Origin: Bacteroidales bacterium
Lineage (GTDB): Bacteria > Bacteroidota > Bacteroidia > Bacteroidales > Marinilabiliaceae
Length of the DNA: 37,791 nucleotides
Assembly (NCBI GenBank): GCA_004552385.1
Contig: SFOL01000005.1
Coordinates: 1-37,791, forward strand
Direction of reading: 5' to 3'
Of the stretch, positions 16,367 to 24,757 are shown in pieces (the stretch's first letter is position 1; each line of letters begins with the position of its first letter). The position numbers and the translations under genes were made by a program. The notes beneath the pieces are model-generated. The model was given only the letters and a program-made list of their open reading frames with translations. It had not been told where the DNA came from and ran no database searches.

Positions 16367-18949
16367 ATGGGAAAAGCATTCAAAATTATCGGCGGAGTGA
16401 TAGGTGGACTTGTTGCCCTTATCATCCTGGCGCTGATTATCATCCCGACGTTTTTCAGCGATGAGGTCGAGGACTACGCCAAGAGCATAGTTAACGAATA
16501 CGTGAAAGACGCCAAGGTGGACTTCGGCGACTTCTCTCTCTCCATATTCAGCAGCTTCCCGAGCCTCCGCGCCGGCATAAGCCAGATAGACGTGATAGGC
16601 CAGGGCCGCTTTGAGGGCGACACCCTGCTCCACGTCGGCAAACTGTATGCCGACATGGACGTGATGAAAGCCATACAGGGCGAGATTCAGGTCAATGCGG
16701 TAGGCGTGGATGACGTCCTGGCTCAAGGGATCGTGACGGCCGACAGCCTTGCGAACTGGGACATCGTAGCCTTGGCGCCGGACACCACCACGGCGGAGGA
16801 GACGGACACGACAGCCTCAGCCCCGCTCAAGCTGAACCTGGAGGAGGTGAAGCTGACTAACGTCCGCTTGGCATATAAAGACTCCACCGCCAACATCATG
16901 GCCGGCATCAACGGCCTTAACGCCACCATGAACGGGGAGATGGACGGCAACGTGATGGGGCTGACGCTCAAGCTGGCCATAGACGCCATAAACGCCGGGC
17001 TTGGCGACATGAACTACGTGAACGGGGCGAGCCTGGACTTCGACGCCAAGGCCGTAGCCGACCTGGACTCGATGAAATTCAAGTTCGACGAGAACAGGCT
17101 CACCTTCGCCGGACTTCCGTTGGCCTTTGACGGATGGGTTCAGCTCAAGGACTCGAGCGCCGTTGCCATGGACATCAAGCTGGCCGCGCTCGAGACCACG
17201 TTCCAGACGATACTCGACCTTGTGCCGGCGGAGTACCTCAAGAGCGTAAGCGGTCTCAAGACCAAGGGCTCGTTTGAGCTGTACGCCAAGGCATCCGGCG
17301 AGTATAAGGATATGGACAACATACCTGCCCTTGACGCCCTGCTGAAGATAAACAACGGCTACGTCAAGTATCCTGACCTGCCAAAGTCGCTCGACAACAT
17401 CAACATCTCCGTTGCGGTGAACAACCCCGGCGGGTCGGCCGACCTGACGACGGTGGCTGTCGACACCCTCCACTTCGGCCTTGGCGGAAACCCGTTTGAC
17501 ATCAAGGCGCACGTGAAGACGCCGATTAGCAACCTCGTGTTCGACGCGTCAATGTTCGGACGGCTCGACCTCAGCAGCCTCAAAGACGCGCTGCCGCTTG
17601 ACAGCATGGAAGTGGCGGGCATCGTTGACGCCGACTTCAAGGTGGCAGGCGACATGGCGAGCATAGACAAGCAGCAGTATGAGAAAGTAAACGCTCATGG
17701 CAAAATAGGACTCACAAAGTTCAAATTCTCAGGCTCCGCACTGCCCCAAGGTCTTGACGTCCCGCAGGCTCTCTTGACCTTCTCGCCCAAGGCGGTGAAC
17801 CTGAACCCGCTTGATGTCAAAATAGGCAAGAGCGACCTGAGCCTGAAGGGCAACGTGGAGGACTATCTCGGCTACGCACTCAGCGACGGCACGCTTAAGG
17901 GCTCAGCCACGCTCACTTCAAGCCTGCTCGACTGCAACGAGCTGCTCTCCATTGCCTCTTCTGGCGACAGCGCACCCGACACGACTGCGCAAAAGCCGGC
18001 AGACACCGACGACACGACGGCTGAGCCTCTCGAACTGCCGACCAACATCGACTTCGCATTCAACACAGACATCGCCAAACTCCTCTATGACAAGCTGGAA
18101 CTGACGAACATAAACGGCAAGGTGGCTCTTAAGAACGGAATTGCCGACCTGACCAACCTGTCTACCGACATTTGCGACGGCAAGCTCGTGCTCAACGGCA
18201 AGTTCCAGACTCCGAAGTCGAAGAACTCTAAGATAGACATGGGGCTGGACTTCAACAATGTGGACATCAACAAGTTGACCAGCTCGTTCAGCGTGGTGGA
18301 CAGCATGTTGCCCATAGCTCACAGCGCGTATGGCAAAGTGACCATCGGCCTCGACATAACGTCGGAGCTTGACGCCTCGCTCAGCCCCGTGCTCAAGAGC
18401 GTAAACGGCAAAGGCAAATTCGCATCTAACAGCATAATGCTCAAAGACAGCAAATTCCAGCAAGACCTCTCGAAACTGTTGGCCAACAACAAGTATAATG
18501 AGATCGACATAAAAGACTGCAATATCGACTACACGATAGAGGACGGCAACGTAATCGTGACCCCGTTCAACTTCAACATCTTTGGCAAGAAGAGCACGTT
18601 CGGCGGCAAGCAGGGTCTTGACCAGACAATGGACTACGCCTTGTCGATGCCCGTGGAGCGGAAAGAGATAGCCGGCGTGATGAGCAAACTTGGCGGCAGC
18701 GCCAACTCATGGTCGGAAGGTGGCGACCTGCCTATCGGAGTCAAGATCGGCGGGACACTGACCAAGCCGCAAATTAAGCTCGACCTTAGCGAAGCGACCC
18801 AGACGCTGACCGACGAGGTCAAGAGCAAAGCGAACGAGAAAGCCACAGAAGCCGTTGACAAGGCCATCTCGAACATAAAAGACGAGCGCACGAAAGACGC
18901 GGTCAACAAAGCAAAAGATGCGCTTGGCAGCCTGTTTAAGAAGAAATAG
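16367..18949 (+). CDS. AsmA family protein (inner-membrane-anchored, periplasmic)
   Basis: This 860-residue protein has a single N-terminal membrane anchor (residues about 5-27, KIIGGVIGGLVALIILALII) and then a long, repetitive beta-rich periplasmic part. The opening VDFGDFSLSIFSSFPSLRAGISQIDVIG is typical of AsmA proteins in Bacteroidota, and an AsmA-like C-terminal region (about 590-790) precedes an Ala/Lys-rich helical tail. Two Thr/Asp-rich linkers (near 140-155 and 540-560) split the beta regions. AsmA-like proteins are thought to bridge the envelope for lipid transport. I prefer the ATG at 16367, which puts MGK just before the anchor; the ATG at 16322 would add 15 polar residues. A hairpin follows. 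Confidence 0.88.
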   Translation: MGKAFKIIGGVIGGLVALIILALIIIPTFFSDEVEDYAKSIVNEYVKDAKVDFGDFSLSIFSSFPSLRAGISQIDVIGQGRFEGDTLLHVGKLYADMDVMKAIQGEIQVNAVGVDDVLAQGIVTADSLANWDIVALAPDTTTAEETDTTASAPLKLNLEEVKLTNVRLAYKDSTANIMAGINGLNATMNGEMDGNVMGLTLKLAIDAINAGLGDMNYVNGASLDFDAKAVADLDSMKFKFDENRLTFAGLPLAFDGWVQLKDSSAVAMDIKLAALETTFQTILDLVPAEYLKSVSGLKTKGSFELYAKASGEYKDMDNIPALDALLKINNGYVKYPDLPKSLDNINISVAVNNPGGSADLTTVAVDTLHFGLGGNPFDIKAHVKTPISNLVFDASMFGRLDLSSLKDALPLDSMEVAGIVDADFKVAGDMASIDKQQYEKVNAHGKIGLTKFKFSGSALPQGLDVPQALLTFSPKAVNLNPLDVKIGKSDLSLKGNVEDYLGYALSDGTLKGSATLTSSLLDCNELLSIASSGDSAPDTTAQKPADTDDTTAEPLELPTNIDFAFNTDIAKLLYDKLELTNINGKVALKNGIADLTNLSTDICDGKLVLNGKFQTPKSKNSKIDMGLDFNNVDINKLTSSFSVVDSMLPIAHSAYGKVTIGLDITSELDASLSPVLKSVNGKGKFASNSIMLKDSKFQQDLSKLLANNKYNEIDIKDCNIDYTIEDGNVIVTPFNFNIFGKKSTFGGKQGLDQTMDYALSMPVERKEIAGVMSKLGGSANSWSEGGDLPIGVKIGGTLTKPQIKLDLSEATQTLTDEVKSKANEKATEAVDKAISNIKDERTKDAVNKAKDALGSLFKKK

Positions 18950-18980
18950 CGAGCCTTAAGCTGCGAAAATTTGGGAGTTA

Positions 18981-19012
18981 GCCCCCGACCTGGAGACATC
19001 CGGGTCGGGGGC
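18981..19012 (+). terminator. GC-rich hairpin after the AsmA gene, probable terminator
   Basis: A 13-bp stem (18981-18993 with 19000-19012, one T-G pair) closes a six-base loop 31 bases past the AsmA stop. There is no T-run (GTCTGTATAT follows), so termination may be partial or factor-dependent. It sits at the boundary to the dcw cluster. Confidence 0.6.
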
Positions 19013-19126
19013 GTCTGTATATATCAGCGTCACGGGCATTAGCCTACTTTGAGACAGAAACACCTTTTACTTTTAACATCAGCGCAAAGTACTATAACTC
19101 AGCTAATTAGTCAAGACATTACAAAA

Positions 19127-19153
19127 AAAGTGGGGCAAAGTGGTTGCAAGTGG
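19127..19153 (+). promoter_or_regulatory. Predicted MraZ operator: three AAAGTGG-type repeats
   Basis: AAAGTGG occurs at 19127-19133 and 19137-19143, and CAAGTGG at 19147-19153: three direct repeats at exactly one helical turn (10 bp). MraZ of other bacteria binds short direct repeats with this period just upstream of its own gene (TGGGN in E. coli, AAAGTG-type boxes in Mycoplasma). The repeats overlap the -33 element of the mraZ promoter, which suits autorepression. Confidence 0.75.
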
Positions 19154-19174
19154 AGCAATTGAGCCGTAAATTTA
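19144..19174 (+). promoter_or_regulatory. Predicted mraZ / dcw promoter
   Basis: A TTG at 19144-19146 and TAAATTTA at 19167-19174 are separated by 20 bases, the normal Bacteroidota spacing. The -7 element differs from TAnnTTTG only in its last base. Transcription would start near 19179-19182, only 5-8 bases before the mraZ ATG at 19187, giving a very short leader. The flanking AT-rich stretch (19081-19129) has no other feature. Confidence 0.6.
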
Positions 19175-19186
19175 CAATCCAAAATT

Positions 19187-19681
19187 ATGGGTGGGAAAGT
19201 GTACTCTTTCATAGGCGACTTCGACTGCCGCGCCGACGCGAAAAACCGCGTCGTTTTGCCATCAGCCTTCAAGCACGAGCTGGAGGGCGGAGGTGGCGCG
19301 CGCCTCGTGATACGGAAGGACATCTTCGAGAAGTGCCTGAACATATACCCGTATGAAGTGTGGGAAGGCATGATGGCCGACCTGCGCAGCCGCTTAAACC
19401 CGTATGACCGGAGGCACGCCCAGTTCATGCGCGAGCAGCAGCGCTCAACGAGCGAAGCGGCTCTCGACTCCAACGGCAGGCTTCTGCTGCCCCAGCGTCT
19501 GCTCGACATGGTGGAGGCCGGCAAGGAACTGACGCTGCTCGGTGTGGACGACCACATAGAGGTCTGGGACAAAGGCGCGTTCGCCGCCCAGGCCCTGAGC
19601 GGGGCTGACCTTGGGGTCCTGGCGGAGAGCCTGTTTGCCGAGGGCGGAGACAAGAGACAAACTAAAGAGAAAGCAGAGTGA
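19187..19681 (+). CDS. mraZ: MraZ transcriptional regulator of the dcw cluster
   Basis: The 164-residue protein is the first gene of the division and cell-wall cluster. It contains the two swapped-hairpin AbrB-like repeats of MraZ, each with the DxxxR signature: DAKNRVVLP near residue 17 and DSNGRLLLP near 99. MraZ forms ring-shaped oligomers that bind repeated boxes upstream of mraZ and usually repress the cluster; matching repeats lie at 19127-19153. A charged tail (GGDKRQTKEKAE) extends past the second repeat. The stop TGA overlaps the GTG start of rsmH in GTGA, so translation is coupled. Confidence 0.94.
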   Translation: MGGKVYSFIGDFDCRADAKNRVVLPSAFKHELEGGGGARLVIRKDIFEKCLNIYPYEVWEGMMADLRSRLNPYDRRHAQFMREQQRSTSEAALDSNGRLLLPQRLLDMVEAGKELTLLGVDDHIEVWDKGAFAAQALSGADLGVLAESLFAEGGDKRQTKEKAE

Positions 19682-20616
19682 GCGAAGAGACGACATACCA
19701 CGTGCCCGTACTCCTTACAGAGTCGGTTGACGCGCTTGACATACGCCCCGACGGCACATACGTAGACGTGACATTTGGCGGAGGAGGACACAGCCGCGAG
19801 ATATTGCGTCGCCTCGGGCCGGACGGCCGCCTGATAGCTTTTGACCAGGACGCCGACGCTCAACGCAACATGCCAGACGACCCGCGCTTCACCCTTGTGC
19901 ACCATAACTTCCGTTACATAGCCGACTTCATAGACTACATGGGTGCCGGGCCAGTGGACGGGGTGCTGGGCGACCTTGGCGTATCGTCCCACCACTTTGA
20001 CGAAGGCGGGCGCGGCTTCTCGTTTCGCCAAGACGGCCCGCTCGACATGCGCATGAACCGCGAGGCTACGCAGACGGCGGCCGACATAGTGAACACCTAT
20101 GAGGCCGAGGCCCTGGCTCATATACTCGGGGCGTGGGGGGAGGTTGACAAGCCTTTCCGCATAGCAAACGCGATAACGAAAGCAAGGTCGGCGAGCGGGG
20201 TATGCACGACGTCCGCCCTGCGCGAGATCGTGGAGAGCGTGACGCCGCGCCAAGAGCAGAACAAGACGTTGACCAAAGTATTCCAGGCCTTGCGCATAGA
20301 GGTGAACCACGAGATGGACGCCCTGGACATGATGTTGCGCGGCTGCGCCAGGATAATCCGCCCCGGCGGACGGATGTCGATGATATCATATCACAGCCTG
20401 GAAGACAGGATGGTCAAGAACATGGTGAAAAGCGGCGACCCGCAGAAAGCTCAGGCCGAGCAGGATGTCGTGTTCGGCACGGTCGCCGTCCCGTTCGGCG
20501 GCGGCCCGCGCAAGCCTGTAACCCCGTCAGCCGACGAAGTTGAGCGCAACCCTCGGGCCCGGTCCGCGAAACTAAGGTGGGCGGAGAGGCTCGGGAAAGG
20601 AGGTCGGCGTGACTAA
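19678..20616 (+). CDS. rsmH: 16S rRNA m4C1402 methyltransferase RsmH (MraW)
   Basis: The 312-residue SAM-dependent enzyme N4-methylates C1402 in the 16S rRNA decoding centre. Family motifs: VPVLLTESVDAL at the start, the SAM loop DVTFGGGGHSREIL, GVLGDLGVSSHHFD, RGFSFRQDGPLDMRMN, FQALRIEVNHE, and GGRMSMISYHSLEDRMVKN near the end. The start is a GTG (19678) overlapping the mraZ stop, supported by alignment of MSEETTYHVPVLL to family N-termini. Its own stop overlaps the start region of ftsL by eight bases. Length and motifs are complete. Confidence 0.96.
   Translation: MSEETTYHVPVLLTESVDALDIRPDGTYVDVTFGGGGHSREILRRLGPDGRLIAFDQDADAQRNMPDDPRFTLVHHNFRYIADFIDYMGAGPVDGVLGDLGVSSHHFDEGGRGFSFRQDGPLDMRMNREATQTAADIVNTYEAEALAHILGAWGEVDKPFRIANAITKARSASGVCTTSALREIVESVTPRQEQNKTLTKVFQALRIEVNHEMDALDMMLRGCARIIRPGGRMSMISYHSLEDRMVKNMVKSGDPQKAQAEQDVVFGTVAVPFGGGPRKPVTPSADEVERNPRARSAKLRWAERLGKGGRRD
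20596..20603 (+). promoter_or_regulatory. Strong Shine-Dalgarno-like site before ftsL
   Basis: AAAGGAGG ends five bases before the GTG start of ftsL, inside the rsmH coding sequence. Bacteroidota rarely depend on such sites, and most genes here lack one. It supports the choice of the GTG start. Confidence 0.5.
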
Positions 20617-20932
20617 AGGGAACAACAGCCGCGGCGCATGGTTGCGCAACATAGTACACGGGCACGTTGAGATGCCCGACGAACTGTCAATAAAATTCCT
20701 GGCATTTCTCGTCATGCTGATACTCATATACATAACGAACAACCATGACGCGGAGAAGCAGGCAAAAAGGATATCAGAGCTTACGCACCAGGTGAAAGAG
20801 CTGCAATATGAGCAGATCTCCACCCAAAGCGACCTGATGAACATGAGTAAACAGAGCGAGGTGTTGCGCCGCGTCAGAGCCGAGAACTTGGAATTGGAAG
20901 AGCTGACCGAGCCACCACGCATAATAAAATAA
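20609..20932 (+). CDS. ftsL: FtsL-like cell division protein
   Basis: The 107-residue bitopic membrane protein has a cytosolic N-terminus, one membrane helix (about 30-46, FLAFLVMLILIYI) and a periplasmic heptad-like coiled coil (about 50-95, EKQAKRISELTHQVKELQ). This is the FtsL layout, and the position between rsmH and ftsI is the standard one. The family is too divergent for motif proof, so the call rests on topology and synteny. It would join FtsQ and FtsB-like partners to activate FtsW-FtsI. The start is a GTG overlapping rsmH and preceded by AAAGGAGG. A GC-rich hairpin follows the stop. Confidence 0.85.
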   Translation: MTKGNNSRGAWLRNIVHGHVEMPDELSIKFLAFLVMLILIYITNNHDAEKQAKRISELTHQVKELQYEQISTQSDLMNMSKQSEVLRRVRAENLELEELTEPPRIIK

Positions 20933-20954
20933 GGGTCGGGGTCCGTCCCCGCCC
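20933..20954 (+). repeat. GC-rich hairpin between ftsL and ftsI
   Basis: CGGGG (20937-20941) pairs with CCCCG (20947-20951), and GGG (20933-20935) with CCC (20952-20954), leaving one bulged T. It begins directly after the ftsL stop and ends 11 bases before the ftsI ATG. With no T-run it is not a plain terminator. Confidence 0.45.
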
Positions 20955-20965
20955 GCCGAACAGAA

Positions 20966-23083
20966 ATGGCAGACAAACACAGAAGAACATATACGTGCCT
21001 GAAGGCATTGCTTGTACTTGTGGGGGTCGTGTGCATTTCCATTCTCGGCAAAGCCGTATATCTCAAAGTGATACGCGGCGAGCATTACAAACAGATCTTA
21101 GAGAAAAACTACTCGCAGAGCGAGGTTAAGATACCCGCCACCCGCGGCGACATACTGGCCCGAGACGGGCGCAAGCTGGCATGCTCGGTGCCGAACTACC
21201 GCGTGACGATGGATCCGTGCGCCGACGGCCTGCCGGACAGCGTTTTCAACCGAGACATAGGCGAGCTGTCACTCCAACTATCCAACCTGTTTCGCGACAA
21301 GAGCCCCGAGGAGTACCGCAACCGCATAACCCAGGCGCGGCTGCGCGGCAAGAGGTACATAACTCTTGGCAACAGGCGCATAAGCCACCCGGAGCGCAAC
21401 CGCGTAAAGAGCTTCGCCATATTCCGCCGCGGGCGTAACAAAGGAGGCCTGTTCCTGGAGGAAGGCGACGAGCGCAAGATGCCGTTCGGCATCTTGGCGG
21501 CCCGGACCGTCGGCAAACTGTATGACGACAAGGAACTGGGCGGCATGGTGGGCCTCGAGAACGCCTATAACAAGACACTGCGCGGGGAGGACGGGATAAG
21601 CAACAGGATACGCATGGCGGGCTCGTGGGAGAACATTGAGAAGGTGGCCCCCAAGAACGGCAGGAGCCTCGTGACGACAATAGACATCGACATACAAGAC
21701 GTTGCAGAAAACTCGCTCATGAGCCAACTGCGCAACCTCGACGCGGACCACGGCGTTGCCATGCTTATGGAGGTCAAGACGGGCGCCATGCGAGCCATCG
21801 TCAACCTGCACAGGACGAGCTCGGGCAGCTATGTGGAGGACTTCAACTATGCCGTTGGCGAGCTGGTGGAGCCCGGGTCCACATTCAAACTGGCCTCACT
21901 CATAGCCTGCCTTGACGATGGCAAGGTGGCCCTTGACGACACGATAGACACGTATGACGGCGAGTTTAAGATATACGACCGCATCATGCGCGACACCAAA
22001 GCTGGCGGCCACGGCAACATAACCATAAAGAAGGCCTTCGAGGTGTCGAGCAACATCGGCATATCGCGCATGGTGATGAAAAGCTACGATAACGACAAGC
22101 AGAAGTTCATAGACCACATACGCGACCTCGGCCTGTGCGACAGCCTGGCCATAGACATAAAGGGCGAAAAGCCGACCGACATGAAGAAGCCGGGCGACGA
22201 GGGGTGGAGCGGCATCTCACTGCCATGGATGTCGATAGGCTACGAGATCCGCCTGACCCCCCTGCAACTTCTAACGTTCTATAACGCCGTGGCGAACAAT
22301 GGCACCATGATGCGCCCCATGTTCGTGGAGTGCGAGCTTGACGGGTCTGATCGGGTGAACGTCAGGCGACCAAGCGTGATGCGCAACTCGATCGCCACCA
22401 CTCGAACCATACGCGCCGTCCAGGAGGCCCTTAAGGGCGTGGTGGAAAGCGGCACGGCGAGCAACATAAAAAGCACGCCCTACAAGATAGCCGGCAAGAC
22501 CGGCACGGCTCAGATAGCCAACGGAAGCCAAGGCTACGTTCATGACGGCGAGCGCAGCTATCTGGCGTCTTTCGCCGGCTACTTCCCTGCCGACAACCCG
22601 TTGTACAGCTGCGTGGTGATGGTCTTCAGCCCCGCCGGGCAGATATATGGCAACAAGGCGGCCGGCACCGTGGTGAAGGACATAGCTGACAGGGTGTACG
22701 CGGCGGAGTTCCGCAAAGGGGCAGGCAAAGTGGAGCCTGAGCCGCCATCATCGGGCAAAATGCCGATGAGCAAAGGCGGATGGGCCCCGGACCTGGTCAA
22801 GGTGCTGTCGGAGCTCCGCGTGCCCTACTCGGTGAACACGTCGACCGACTGGGTCTCGGCCAACGCCAAGCCGGAGGGTGTGAACGTGTCGGCGCGGCAC
22901 TTTGTGAAAGATATGATGCCCAACGTCTACGGCATGGGTGCGGCAGACGCCGTGAGCCTGCTCGAGAGCATGGGGCTGCGAGTCGCTATTGAGGGCGCGG
23001 GCCGCGTGGTGTCTCAAAGCATTGCGAGTGACGCCCACTTCAGGCCTGGCGACATGGTGAGGCTGACTCTTAGTGACGAATAA
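20966..23083 (+). CDS. ftsI: FtsI/PBP3-type septal transpeptidase with PASTA domain
   Basis: The 705-residue class B penicillin-binding protein crosslinks septal peptidoglycan. An N-terminal membrane anchor (about 15-34) is followed by the dimerisation domain (about 55-220, opening with PATRGDILARDGR) and the transpeptidase domain. The catalytic motifs are S305-T-F-K308, S361-S-N363 and K511-T-G513. A C-terminal PASTA domain (about 640-703) carries the terminal VRLTLSD strand. It should work with FtsW from the same cluster and be a target of beta-lactams. A Pro/Ser-rich linker (about 590-610) joins the last two domains. Confidence 0.95.
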   Translation: MADKHRRTYTCLKALLVLVGVVCISILGKAVYLKVIRGEHYKQILEKNYSQSEVKIPATRGDILARDGRKLACSVPNYRVTMDPCADGLPDSVFNRDIGELSLQLSNLFRDKSPEEYRNRITQARLRGKRYITLGNRRISHPERNRVKSFAIFRRGRNKGGLFLEEGDERKMPFGILAARTVGKLYDDKELGGMVGLENAYNKTLRGEDGISNRIRMAGSWENIEKVAPKNGRSLVTTIDIDIQDVAENSLMSQLRNLDADHGVAMLMEVKTGAMRAIVNLHRTSSGSYVEDFNYAVGELVEPGSTFKLASLIACLDDGKVALDDTIDTYDGEFKIYDRIMRDTKAGGHGNITIKKAFEVSSNIGISRMVMKSYDNDKQKFIDHIRDLGLCDSLAIDIKGEKPTDMKKPGDEGWSGISLPWMSIGYEIRLTPLQLLTFYNAVANNGTMMRPMFVECELDGSDRVNVRRPSVMRNSIATTRTIRAVQEALKGVVESGTASNIKSTPYKIAGKTGTAQIANGSQGYVHDGERSYLASFAGYFPADNPLYSCVVMVFSPAGQIYGNKAAGTVVKDIADRVYAAEFRKGAGKVEPEPPSSGKMPMSKGGWAPDLVKVLSELRVPYSVNTSTDWVSANAKPEGVNVSARHFVKDMMPNVYGMGAADAVSLLESMGLRVAIEGAGRVVSQSIASDAHFRPGDMVRLTLSDE

Positions 23084-23193
23084 CAACAAGACTGACGCCG
23101 CGGCATTAGCGAGGGCTCAGCATCCGGCAAAAATGAAGGATGTCACCCCCGGAAGAACGAGAATGGCGGCGCAGACATAAAATATAAACAGTA

Positions 23194-24648
23194 ATGACAC
23201 TGAAAGAAATCATTGACGCGGCCAAGGCCGGAGTGACCGTCATAAGCGAGCAAGGCCCAATGGGCCAGGAGATAACGAGCGTGACGCTTGACAGCCGCAA
23301 AGCTTGCGCAGGCGCCCTCTTCGTGGCTCAGCGCGGCGAGAAGGTGGACGGTCACGCATTCATCGGGAAGGCCATAGAGGCCGGGTGCAGGGCCATAGTG
23401 TGCGAGAAGGCTCCCGCTGACGCCCCCGCCGACTGCGCCATAGTGGTGATAAGCGACACTCACGAGGGGCTGGGGCACTTTGCGGCGGCCTTTTACGGCA
23501 ACCCGTCGGAACGGCTGAAGCTTGTGGGCGTGACCGGCACTAACGGCAAGACGACGACGGCCACCCTGTTGTACCGCCTCATGACCGCGCTCGGTCACAA
23601 GAGCGGGTTGTTCTCGACAGTGGCCAACTACGTCGGCGACACGAGAACCACAGCCATGCAGACGACGCCCGACTCCATAACACTGCAGCGCACAATGCGC
23701 GAGATGGTTGATGCAGGGTGCGAATACTGCTTCATGGAGGTCAGCTCGCACAGCGTGGTGCAGAAGCGCATTGCCGCCCTTGACTTCGATGGCGGCATAT
23801 TCACCAACATAACGCACGACCACCTGGACTTCCACAAGACGTTCGCAAACTACATAGCCGCCAAAAAGGGATTCTTCGACGGGCTGAAAAAAGGCGCATT
23901 CGCACTGACCAACATTGACGACAAGAACGGCGAGAAGATGCTCCAAAACACAGCGGCCACCAAGAAAAGCTACTCGCTCCGGACGAAGGCCGACTATAAT
24001 GGCCAAGTGATTGAGGACAGCATGGACGGGATGCAGATGTCGTTTAACGGCACAGAGGCCTTCATGCAGTTTGTCGGTCGCTTCAACGCATATAACCTGC
24101 TCGGGATATACGGCGCCGCGGTGGAGCTTGGCTTCGCCCCGCACGACGTCCTGGTGGCGCTGAGCACGCTGAGACCCGTGGACGGTCGCTTCCAGACACT
24201 CAAACTGAAAAACGGGGCCACGGCCATCGTGGACTACGCCCACACGCCTGACGCCCTGATGAACGTGCTCTCCACGCTCAACGAGGTGCGCAAGCCAGGT
24301 CAGCAGCTAATCTGCGTGGTGGGCTGCGGCGGAGACCGCGACAAGACCAAACGCCCCGAGATGGCTCAAGAGGCTGCGCGTGGCGCCGACCGCGTCATAT
24401 TGACGAGCGACAACCCGCGCAGCGAGAAGCCCGCCGACATACTGAACGACATGCAGGCCGGCCTTGAGGACTCGCAACGCGAAAAGGTGCTGACTATAGA
24501 GGACCGCAGGGAGGCCATCCGCACCGCGGCCGCCTTGGCACAAAAAGGCGACATCGTCCTCGTGGCCGGGAAGGGGCATGAGGACTACCAGGAGGTGAAC
24601 GGCGTGAAACACCACTTCAGCGACAAAGAGGAGCTGGAGAAGCTGTAA
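23194..24648 (+). CDS. murE: UDP-MurNAc-tripeptide synthetase MurE (meso-diaminopimelate-adding)
   Basis: The 484-residue Mur ligase adds the third stem-peptide residue. The ATP loop is G115-TNGKTT with K119. The central domain shows EVSSHSVVQKR with the carbamylated-lysine region, and NITHDHLDFH. The C-terminal domain carries D406-N-P-R409 within TSDNPRSEKPADI, the motif that selects meso-DAP over lysine, so the peptidoglycan should be of the DAP type usual in Bacteroidota. A gap of 110 bases separates it from ftsI, and 109 bases from mraY; neither holds a clear promoter. The protein is cytosolic and complete. Confidence 0.96.
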   Translation: MTLKEIIDAAKAGVTVISEQGPMGQEITSVTLDSRKACAGALFVAQRGEKVDGHAFIGKAIEAGCRAIVCEKAPADAPADCAIVVISDTHEGLGHFAAAFYGNPSERLKLVGVTGTNGKTTTATLLYRLMTALGHKSGLFSTVANYVGDTRTTAMQTTPDSITLQRTMREMVDAGCEYCFMEVSSHSVVQKRIAALDFDGGIFTNITHDHLDFHKTFANYIAAKKGFFDGLKKGAFALTNIDDKNGEKMLQNTAATKKSYSLRTKADYNGQVIEDSMDGMQMSFNGTEAFMQFVGRFNAYNLLGIYGAAVELGFAPHDVLVALSTLRPVDGRFQTLKLKNGATAIVDYAHTPDALMNVLSTLNEVRKPGQQLICVVGCGGDRDKTKRPEMAQEAARGADRVILTSDNPRSEKPADILNDMQAGLEDSQREKVLTIEDRREAIRTAAALAQKGDIVLVAGKGHEDYQEVNGVKHHFSDKEELEKL

Positions 24649-24757
24649 AGGAAAGACGCAGAAAGAGACGACGAAACAGAAACCAGACATAACAAGAACC
24701 GTGACCGGCACGGCGCGCAAAGACGCAAGCCTGGCCACCCCGAGAATTTAAAAAAAG

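Noticed and set aside
24699..24713. CCGTG-ACCGG-CACGG hairpin between murE and mraY
   Set aside because: A five-base stem of the kind expected by chance in GC-rich DNA; nothing else in the 109-base gap supports a function.
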